Assembly: GCA_005878325.1 (NCBI GenBank)
Contig: VBMR01000044.1
Span: 1 to 6,439, forward strand
Origin: Methanobacteriota archaeon
GTDB lineage: Archaea; Thermoplasmatota; Thermoplasmata; RBG-16-68-12
DNA: 6,439 nucleotides
Direction: 5' to 3'
A model generated the notes under the pieces. It did not search any database. It saw nothing but the letters and a program-made list of their open reading frames with translations, and was not told where the DNA came from. Below are positions 1 to 5,404 of this stretch, one piece after another; position 1 is the first letter of the stretch; every line of letters starts with the position of its first letter. Made by a program: the position numbers and the translations under genes.

Positions 1-360
1 TAGATTCAGGCTCGTTGTCAGGGTCGAGATTCGCACGGCCTGCTCGCGGAACCGGTTGTGAACGTATTGCAAGAGTCGGCGCACATACCCCTTGCCCCAA
101 ACCTGGGGAAACGAGCAAACGGCCGCCAAACCTCCGACGTTCTCCGGGCCCGTCGTCAGGCGGACCGAAAACCGCAAGGGCACGACCTGAGCGAAGAGAT
201 GCTTGCCTTCCCCCGCGTATAGTGCGAGTTCATCCGTCGCATAGGGATCCTCTTTGCGGATGCGCCGAGCCGTGGCGATATCGAAACCCCAACGGAAGGC
301 GGCCAGGTTGAGTCGATAGACCTCGAGCGGGTCCACTTCGTCGTAGGATCGAATCCACAT
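1..360 (-). CDS. GNAT-family N-acetyltransferase, N-terminal part (runs off left edge)
   Basis: The minus-strand frame from the ATG at 360-358 stays open for 120 codons to the window edge, so the C-terminus is missing. It begins MWIRSYDEVDPLEVYRLNL, a typical GNAT first strand and helix. Residues 76-97 carry the acetyl-CoA pyrophosphate-binding motif A: a strand (GGLAAVCSF), then Q86-V-W-G89-K-G91-Y and helix VRRLLQYV, which fits the family Q/R-x-x-G-x-G/A pattern. GNAT enzymes move an acetyl group from acetyl-CoA to an amine; the substrate cannot be told, and the long N-terminal part resembles Eis-like or two-domain GNATs only loosely. The start is supported by a GGAG Shine-Dalgarno at 367-370 on this strand, 6 nt before the ATG. 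No TATA box lies at the distance expected for a separate leaderless start; the gene lies 24 nt downstream of tRNA-Ser and may be read from the tRNA promoter. The family is secure; the function is not. Confidence 0.8.
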   Translation of the reverse strand, partial: MWIRSYDEVDPLEVYRLNLAAFRWGFDIATARRIRKEDPYATDELALYAGEGKHLFAQVVPLRFSVRLTTGPENVGGLAAVCSFPQVWGKGYVRRLLQYVHNRFREQAVRISTLTTSLNL

Positions 361-384
361 CTTGTTCTCCGCCGCCCGGCTCCG

Positions 385-467
385 CGCGGGGAGGGGGATT
401 TGAACCCCCGAGCGCAGAGCGCACTGGATTAGCAATCCAGCGCCCTACCAGGCTAGGCGATCCCCGC
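385..467 (-). tRNA. tRNA-Ser (anticodon GCU)
   Basis: Read on the minus strand, the 7-bp acceptor stem GCGGGGA/TCCCCGC pairs perfectly (461-467 with 386-392). The D stem GCC/GGC encloses a loop with the conserved GG. The anticodon stem CTGGA/TCCAG holds the loop TTGCTAA, giving anticodon GCT at 431-433, which reads AGC and AGU serine codons. A 14-nt variable arm that can fold on itself (GCGC/GCGC) marks a class II tRNA, as expected for serine. The T arm is GGGGG-TTCAAAT-CCCCC. The discriminator base is G, the usual serine identity base. CCA is not encoded (the next bases are CGG), so it must be added after transcription. All stems pair and no intron is seen. Confidence 0.97.
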
Positions 468-490
468 AGGCCGCGCGCATTGGGTACGGG

Positions 491-506
491 CTATAAACGC
501 TTTCTC
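491..506 (-). promoter_or_regulatory. Archaeal BRE/TATA promoter of tRNA-Ser
   Basis: On the minus strand the bases read GAGAAAGC followed by GTTTATAG. This is a purine-rich BRE-like element followed by a TATA box (491-498) centred about 27 nt upstream of the tRNA 5' end at 467, the usual archaeal spacing. The same box reads TATAAA on the plus strand, but there it would put the start about 40 nt before the MFS gene and has no purine-rich BRE, so the tRNA is the better-fitting target. Confidence 0.7.
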
Positions 507-562
507 CGGCATTTCTCCCGTCAAAGCATCTTTGTACGACGTCGTGGGTCCGCGCGCGTCGA

Positions 563-1547
563 ATGATTCCGACCGACCGCACTTACCCCACGACATCGGG
601 TCCCACGTACGGCGTTCTGATCGGCCTCATCACGATCCAAATTTTCGGGAATCTGATGGCAGGGAGCTTCTGGCTGATCTACCTTGTGAGCCCGCCTCAG
701 GGGCTCCCATTCGGCGTTGCGGTCCTCGTGTGGCTCCTTGCATTCGGAGTTGCCGCGATCATGGTGGTCGCCCGGTCCACCGGACGACCCGTGCGGGCGC
801 GTACGAGCATGATGGCCGGGATGGTTGCGGTGGCGGTGGGCCATGTCTCGTTCGTGCTGCTTCCCCCAATCGGAGCGATCCTTGTGGCCGGCATTGGATT
901 CGGGAGCTACGTTCCGGCTTTCTGGCTTCCGATGAACACGCTACTCGTGCACACGACGCATCGTGGGAATCGTGCAGGAAGGCTCGCGGGTCTAACCGCC
1001 ACCTTCACCACGGTCGCGGTCGTCGCACCGGTCCTGGGCGGGTTCATTGCCAAAGTCGCGGGATACGCGACCCTCTTCGCGGCGGGCGGAGCGATCGTGA
1101 TCGCCAACCTCGGCTTGGCCCGATGGGCGATCGATCCCAACACTTCATTCACATTCTCCCTCGATCTTCGGGGCATCAACCGCGGGACGTTGGTCGCGAT
1201 CCTGGGCCAGGGAGGCGTCGACGGACTCCTCACCGTGGCGACACCGCTGGCATCGTTCCGCTTCACCAGCGATGCGTTCGAACTCGGGCTCTTGTTCGCC
1301 CTCTTCTCCCTAGCGGCCGGCGTGGCCACCGTCCTTCTCGGTCGCAGCTCGGACCGGAGAAGAAGCCGAAGGATGTACCTGATCGTGGGTCCCGTCCTTT
1401 CGGTTCCCGCCTGCATCCTCGCGTTCTCCATTAGGTCGTACAGTCGCGATCTTGGCGGGCCTCGCGATCCTCACCGTGGGCGGGGATCTGTATGCGCTTT
1501 TCCTCCTTCTCGGGGGAGTCATCTTGATGGAGGCCCTCGCCCGATGA
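563..1547 (+). CDS. MFS-family transporter, frame broken near 1430-1443
   Basis: The frame from ATG 563 encodes a polytopic membrane protein to about residue 292. Hydrophobic segments lie near residues 16-42, 50-70, 82-100, 102-129, 140-163, 168-187, 208-231, 239-260 and 271-290, that is TM1-TM9 of a 12-TM MFS fold. The cytoplasmic loop after TM8 is the basic, MFS-like GRSSDRRRSRR (260-270), and a degenerate motif A loop (ARSTGRPVRAR) follows TM2. After about 1436 this frame turns Arg/Pro/Gly-rich and non-hydrophobic, while the +1 frame gives a clean hydrophobic tail ending at TGA 1545-1547. The joined product would be about 327 aa, short for an MFS protein (about 400). MFS proteins move small solutes, often as drug/H+ antiporters; no substrate is apparent. 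A weak BRE/TATA-like stretch (CAAAGCATC then TTTGTA, 522-536) lies at leaderless distance from the ATG. The gene is convergent with the MscS gene, whose stop lies 33 nt away. Family call good; the gene is probably non-functional or mis-assembled. Confidence 0.72.
1443..1547 (+). pseudogene. Detached C-terminal membrane segment of the MFS transporter
   Basis: This frame, +1 relative to the ATG 563 frame, reads VAILAGLAILTVGG then DLYALFLLLGGVILMEALAR and stops at TGA 1545-1547. It looks like the second half of TM11, a short Gly-rich turn and TM12 of an MFS protein, rather than TM10. On that reading TM10 and the start of TM11, roughly 50 residues, are missing at the junction. If it is instead TM10, the gene simply ends early after a 1-nt shift. 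The hydrophobic continuity makes this frame convincing; the exact topology assignment is an inference. Confidence 0.6.
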
Positions 1548-1580
1548 CCCACCTCGCCGGCATGCGTTCCGCGGCGTGTC

Positions 1581-3191
1581 CTATTTTCGCGCCTCGCGGT
1601 CGCCTTCGTCGTCCGAGTCTTCCTCGGGTTCCCGATCGGCCACCCGTCGAGCGAGCTCTTCAAGTTCCGTCGGGGCCGCGAGGTTCGACCCCTCGACTCG
1701 CAGACGGATCGTTCGTTGCGGGAACGGGATTTCGATACCCGCTTCTTGGAAGCGGCGGTAGATTTCCGTGTTTAGGTAGTCCTGGACTTCCATTCGTTGG
1801 CTGCGATCGTCGACCCACACGAGCACGAAGAAGTTCAGACTCGACTCCGACATCGCATCGAAGCGAACGACCGGCTTCAACGGGTCGTTTTGGAGGATAT
1901 GGGGATTCCCCGAGATCACCTCTCTCAGAATTCGCTTTACGGTACTGACGTCCGTACCGTACGCCACGGCGAAGGTCTTCGTCACGCGCCCTTTGTCGAT
2001 TGGATTGCTGAAGTTCGCGATTTTCTCGTTGACGAGCTTGTTGTTCGGGACCGTCACGATGGATGCGTCGTCGAAGCGGAAGAGGCGAGTGGTCCGAACC
2101 CCGATTTTTCGGACCTCCGTCCAGTCGCCGTCGCTGAGGATGATGACGTCGCCCTCTCGGAAGGGTCGGTCCGCGAGGAGGAAAATTCCACTGAAGAAGT
2201 TGGAGAGGGTATCCTGCGCAGCGAACGCAACGACTAGGCTCGTGACGACTCCTCCGGCGATGAACAGCGTCAGGTCGACGCGAAGTTGCCCGAGCAGGAG
2301 GCCGACGGCTGCAAGCGCGATGATCGCGAGACCGACCTTCTCGATCAGCGGGACCAAGGCGTCGCCCATCCGGCTGTCCGTCTTGTCGGATAAGACCTGA
2401 GCCGAGTAGATGATGACGTCTTTGAAAAAGCGGTAGACGAGGTAGAAGACGACGATTGTGAAGGCGACTTGATACACCTGAAAGAGGGCGGATCGAATCG
2501 TCGCATCAACGTACCGGTCCAGCGCGCTGAGGGACTGGAGGGCCCCGTAGAGGACGAGGAGGACGAGGATGGGAATGCGGACGACCCGGAGGATTTTCTC
2601 CGGAATCGTCAGCTTCGTCTTCTCCTCCACCGCCTGCAGGAGGGGCTTGAGTCCCGTGAACACTCCGGCGGAAAGGACGAGCCAAAAGGCAACATTGAGA
2701 AGGAACACGCCCCATTCGTTGTTGAGCGGGGCGGGAAGCGGGTTCGCGAATAGTCCGAGGAAGCGTTTCTCCGCATAGATTGACGGGACCGTGACGGTCG
2801 CGGTCCGCGTGGTGACGAAGACGATGGCACCGTCTTGAGCGACCGTGAAGACGACTTTCAGATGGAGCGCGACTTCGCCCTCCACGGCGGATGGGGCGGT
2901 CACCGCGACTTGGATGCCCGCCGCCCGGTTCGGCGTGAGGTTCTGGATAATCGAGGGCGTGGCGCGGACGCTCCAGCCCGCTGCGGTATCTGGGTCGACG
3001 CGGATGTCATACGCGATGACGTCAATGTTTCGAACGGTCCAATTGAAGGTGACTCCCTGACTGGGTGCGATCGTCCTCGTGTACGTGTCGATTTCAAGAA
3101 CTTGGACTGGGTCTTGAGCCACCGCGGTGAGACTCGCGAATCCTGTCGCGAGCAGGAGAAGAACGAGGGTTAGACACGCTGACCGCTCCAT
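1581..3191 (-). CDS. mscS: MscS-family mechanosensitive channel with N-terminal NEW3-like ectodomain
   Basis: The 536-residue protein opens with a signal peptide (LTLVLLLLATGFASLTAVA, cleavage near 25). Residues about 30-135 form a beta-rich domain of the NEW3/COG1470 type, with the marks SQGVTFNWTVRN, GWSVRATP and a run of V/T strands. Membrane helices follow near 160-182, 202-222, 236-256 and 283-303, then the MscS pore helix and start of the cytoplasmic beta domain (307-350): small-residue-rich FIAGGVVTSLVVAFAAQDTL, then NFFSGIFLLADRPFREGD. The beta domain has VRKIGVRTTRLFRFDD and VPNNKLVNEKIANFS, and the alpha/beta domain ends with IPFPQRTIRLR (488-498). A charged, acidic tail (508-536) follows. 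MscS channels open under membrane tension and release solutes on hypo-osmotic shock. All core parts are present without a break. The start is set by the signal peptide and by a TATA box centred about 27 nt upstream, so the mRNA is probably leaderless. It is divergent from the trehalose gene. Confidence 0.93.
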   Translation of the reverse strand: MERSACLTLVLLLLATGFASLTAVAQDPVQVLEIDTYTRTIAPSQGVTFNWTVRNIDVIAYDIRVDPDTAAGWSVRATPSIIQNLTPNRAAGIQVAVTAPSAVEGEVALHLKVVFTVAQDGAIVFVTTRTATVTVPSIYAEKRFLGLFANPLPAPLNNEWGVFLLNVAFWLVLSAGVFTGLKPLLQAVEEKTKLTIPEKILRVVRIPILVLLVLYGALQSLSALDRYVDATIRSALFQVYQVAFTIVVFYLVYRFFKDVIIYSAQVLSDKTDSRMGDALVPLIEKVGLAIIALAAVGLLLGQLRVDLTLFIAGGVVTSLVVAFAAQDTLSNFFSGIFLLADRPFREGDVIILSDGDWTEVRKIGVRTTRLFRFDDASIVTVPNNKLVNEKIANFSNPIDKGRVTKTFAVAYGTDVSTVKRILREVISGNPHILQNDPLKPVVRFDAMSESSLNFFVLVWVDDRSQRMEVQDYLNTEIYRRFQEAGIEIPFPQRTIRLRVEGSNLAAPTELEELARRVADREPEEDSDDEGDREARK

Positions 3192-3203
3192 CGCCGCAGC
3201 CTA

Positions 3204-3233
3204 CCCGCCCAGGTTATAAAACCCTTGGGCGGG
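3204..3233 (-). promoter_or_regulatory. mscS promoter: TATA box inside an inverted repeat
   Basis: On the minus strand the TATA box TTTTATAA (3221-3214) is centred about 27 nt before the ATG of the MscS gene, so transcription should begin at or next to the start codon. Perfect 8-bp arms CCCGCCCA (3204-3211) and TGGGCGGG (3226-3233) flank it, and an inner GGTT/AACC pair (3212-3215, 3219-3223 region) extends the symmetry with a 2-nt offset. A protein bound to these arms would cover the TATA box and the gap to the start site, so the repeat could be an operator. The box also reads TTATAAAA on the plus strand, which could start a transcript with a leader of about 100 nt for the trehalose gene. The rest of the 150-nt divergent region (3234-3341) shows only weak TATA-like stretches near 3259-3267 and 3316-3323. 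Confidence 0.65.
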
Positions 3234-3341
3234 CGCTCTCCTTCGTGATATCGCGACATCATTATCGGGAGGGTCCGCTTGTCAGCCGCGACGCCGAGCT
3301 TCATGTGCGCGGAACTTCGATAGTCGCTCGGCGGCGGCGAT

Positions 3342-5225
3342 ATGTCGTTGATACTCGTTTCCAATCGATTGCCTATCTCCATCCGACGGACAAAAGGGGG
3401 TCTGGAGATCGAGCCGAACCCCGGTGGGTTAGCCTCGGGGCTCGGATCGTTCTATCGACAGCAGGATTCGAAATGGTTCGGTTGGCCGGGAGATGTGCCT
3501 GCCGCGGAACAGAAGCGGGTCGCGGCGCGTCTCCGAGACCACTTCGACTGCCACGCGGTGTTCCTTCCGAGTCGAATCGTCCGAGGGTACTATTCCGGTT
3601 TCTCAAATAGCATCCTGTGGCCCTTGCTCCATTCCTTCCCGACGTACGCGACCTTTCAGGCATCCGAGTGGGAGGCCTATCAGGAAGCGAACGAGCGGTT
3701 CGCGCGAGCCATCGCGGACGCCTCGGCCGCCGAGGACGTGATTTGGATCCATGATTATCATCTGTTCCTGCTCCCGCAGCTCATCCGAGAACGACTTTCG
3801 GACGCGCGCATCGGGTTCTTCCTCCACACCCCTTTCCCGCCCCACGACGTATTCCGGGTCCTCCCGCGGCACCGCGAGATCTTGCACGGCGTCCTCGGCG
3901 CCGACCTAATCGGGTTCCACACATACGATTATGCCCGTGCCTTTCTTGAGAGCGTGCGCCGCACCTTCGGATACGACAACCGGATGGGCACCCTCGAGAT
4001 CGGTCATCGGGCCGTCGGAGTCGATGTGTTCCCGCTCGGAATCGATGTGGCGCGCTTCTCCTCGGGTTCCATTGGGCCTTCGTTCATGCGCACCGTCGCG
4101 CGGCTGCGAAAGGGGCTCGGCGACTCGAAACTTCTCTTCTCCGTCTCCCGCCTCGACTACACGAAGGGGATTCCGCAGCAACTCCAGGCGTTCCGGCGGT
4201 TCCTCGAGGTTCATCCGGACCGGCGAGGGAAGGTCACCTACCTGTTGGCCGTGGTCCCGTCCCGGGAAAAAGTCGCCCGATATGCCGAATTGAAACGCGA
4301 AATCGACGAGCAGGTCGGGCGGATCAATAGCGCATTCGGCAGCCTGTCGTGGACACCCATCCGCTATCTGTACCGACAGCTCCATCCGGAGGAATTGCTC
4401 GCCCTCTACCGGGCCAGCGACATCGCCCTGTTGACGCCCCTCCGGGACGGGATGAACTTGATCGCCAAGGAATACGTCGCCTCCCGGAACGACACAGGCG
4501 GCGTGCTCATCCTCAGCGAGATGGCGGGGGCTTCGAAGGAACTCCTCGAGGCCTTCGTGGTGAACCCCTACGACGCAGAGGAGGTTGCCGACGCCATCGA
4601 GAGAGCGATCACGATGCCTGCGCCGGAACAGATGAGGCGACTCTCTGCGATGCAGGACCGTCTCCGGCGCTCGGATGTCCGCAACTGGCCGACCCACTTC
4701 CTGGATCGACTCGACGCCCTGCATCGCATGAGCCAGGATCTCGCGGTCCGGATCCCGAACTCACGCGACCGTAAGTCGATCCGACAAACGTACCGCTCAG
4801 CGACGCGCCGTTGCCTCATCCTCGACTACGATGGGACCCTCGTCCCGTTCGCCAGCGATCCGTCCCTCGCACGACCGGACGCTCGCGTGATGGACACGCT
4901 CAAGATCTTGGCTTCCACGGAAGGGAACCGCGTTTTGATCGTCAGCGGTCGGCCGCGGTCGGACCTCGACCGCTGGTTTCATGGGATGCCCCTGACCCTG
5001 ATCGCCGAACACGGAGGATGGGTGAAGGAACCCGCGGGGGCATGGGAACCGGCCATGACGCCCGACGACCGCTGGAAGGACGGGATTCGCCCGATCCTGG
5101 ATCAATTCGTCGAACGGATCCCAGGTTCTTTCGTGGAAGAGAAGGATTGCCGTGGACAAAGGGACGTACTTCGTGACCAAGCTTGCGAAGGAACCGTGGG
5201 ATTTCATCTTCGCCGCGGGAGATGA
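3342..5225 (+). CDS. otsA: Trehalose-6-phosphate synthase (GT20) fused to a broken trehalose-6-phosphatase
   Basis: Residues 1-465 are a complete GT20 synthase, which joins glucose from a nucleotide sugar to glucose-6-phosphate. It opens SLILVSNRLPI, with the N-loop glycines at PGGLASGL (28-34). Y84, W93, D138 (HDYH), R270 and K275 (SRLDYTKG), D369 and E377 (RDGMN-LIAKE) match the E. coli OtsA catalytic and binding residues Y76, W85, D130, R262, K267, D361 and E369 at a constant offset of 8. The donor nucleotide cannot be told. From 488 a HAD-type phosphatase begins, meant to yield free trehalose: motif I LDYDGTLVPF (D495 nucleophile, D497 acid/base), motif II VSGRPRSDLD (533-542), and the cap start AEHGGW to SFVEEKD602. 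The frame then reads CRGQRDVL and stops at 5225; the missing motifs III and IV lie in the +1 frame. TPS-TPP fusions are known in archaea and bacteria. The ATG is the first start after an in-frame TAG at 3321 and fits the usual GT20 N-terminus. Synthase activity is likely intact; phosphatase activity is doubtful. Confidence 0.92.
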   Translation: MSLILVSNRLPISIRRTKGGLEIEPNPGGLASGLGSFYRQQDSKWFGWPGDVPAAEQKRVAARLRDHFDCHAVFLPSRIVRGYYSGFSNSILWPLLHSFPTYATFQASEWEAYQEANERFARAIADASAAEDVIWIHDYHLFLLPQLIRERLSDARIGFFLHTPFPPHDVFRVLPRHREILHGVLGADLIGFHTYDYARAFLESVRRTFGYDNRMGTLEIGHRAVGVDVFPLGIDVARFSSGSIGPSFMRTVARLRKGLGDSKLLFSVSRLDYTKGIPQQLQAFRRFLEVHPDRRGKVTYLLAVVPSREKVARYAELKREIDEQVGRINSAFGSLSWTPIRYLYRQLHPEELLALYRASDIALLTPLRDGMNLIAKEYVASRNDTGGVLILSEMAGASKELLEAFVVNPYDAEEVADAIERAITMPAPEQMRRLSAMQDRLRRSDVRNWPTHFLDRLDALHRMSQDLAVRIPNSRDRKSIRQTYRSATRRCLILDYDGTLVPFASDPSLARPDARVMDTLKILASTEGNRVLIVSGRPRSDLDRWFHGMPLTLIAEHGGWVKEPAGAWEPAMTPDDRWKDGIRPILDQFVERIPGSFVEEKDCRGQRDVLRDQACEGTVGFHLRRGR

Positions 5226-5364
5226 CTGGACGGATGAGGCCTTGTTCGGAGTCCTTCCGGCCCAAGCGATCTCCATCCGTGTCGGGTTGCGGCCGTCCGC
5301 CGCTCGCTTCCTCGTCGAACGCCCCGAGGAGCTCATGGAAATTTTGGAAGACCTCATGAAGTGA
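5149..5364 (+). pseudogene. otsB: Detached C-terminal part of the trehalose-6-phosphatase domain
   Basis: This frame, +1 relative to the synthase frame, reads AVDKGTYFVTKLAKEPWDF, then FAAGDDWTDEALF, then ISIRVG and a final helix ending in LMK before TGA 5362-5364. It holds HAD motif III (Lys of VDKG, the GVNKG of the family) and motif IV (GDDWTDE, the Mg2+-binding acids), ending where TPP domains normally end. The preceding frame stops matching at EEKD (5145-5147). In trehalose phosphatases about 50 residues separate EEKD from NKG, the second half of the substrate-binding cap; here the two are a few nucleotides apart. A GTG at 5152 could start this frame, but the piece has no nucleophile and could not work alone. 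It is the remnant of the fused gene, not a separate gene. Confidence 0.8.
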
Positions 5365-5375
5365 GACCGGCGGCC

Positions 5376-5401
5376 TTCTTATCTCCTCGAGCGAATGCTC
5401 G
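5376..5401 (+). promoter_or_regulatory. Candidate promoter and small palindrome before the prenyltransferase
   Basis: A weak TATA-like stretch TTCTTATC (5376-5383) is centred about 25 nt before the GTG at 5405, the spacing of a leaderless archaeal transcript. Between it and the start lies a perfect palindrome CGAGC-GAAT-GCTCG (5388-5401), 5-bp arms with a 4-nt centre. It could be an operator or a hairpin between the trehalose gene and this one. Only 40 nt separate the upstream stop from this start, so read-through is also possible. Confidence 0.35.
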
Positions 5402-5404
5402 GCC

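Noticed and set aside
230..424. A 64-codon minus-strand open frame covering the 3' half of the tRNA and the GNAT start.
   Set aside because: It reads through the tRNA T arm and is out of frame with the GNAT protein, which has real motifs and a Shine-Dalgarno.
532..1434. A 300-codon plus-strand open frame overlapping the MFS gene.
   Set aside because: Its translation is rich in Arg, His, Pro and Gly, with no helices or motifs, as expected for an off-frame reading of a high-GC gene.
1548..1580. Possible bidirectional terminator between the convergent MFS and MscS genes.
   Set aside because: Only a short TTTT run (1583-1586 region) is present, no strong hairpin or poly-T tract, so nothing here is firm enough to call.
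1548..1948. Continuation of the MFS frame from ATG 563 to a stop at 1948, giving a 461-residue protein.
   Set aside because: Past about 1436 the frame is Arg/Pro/Ser-rich, without membrane helices, and from 1581 lies antisense to the intact MscS gene. It is an accidental open frame after the lesion.
3906..4724. A 272-codon minus-strand open frame opposite the trehalose synthase.
   Set aside because: It is fully antisense to the conserved GT20 domain and has the low-complexity charged composition of a shadow frame.
5145..5165. Programmed +1 frameshifting within the trehalose phosphatase.
   Set aside because: A ribosomal shift would keep the full domain. Here about 50 cap residues are absent, so a shift could not restore a normal protein, and no clear slippery sequence or downstream structure is seen.
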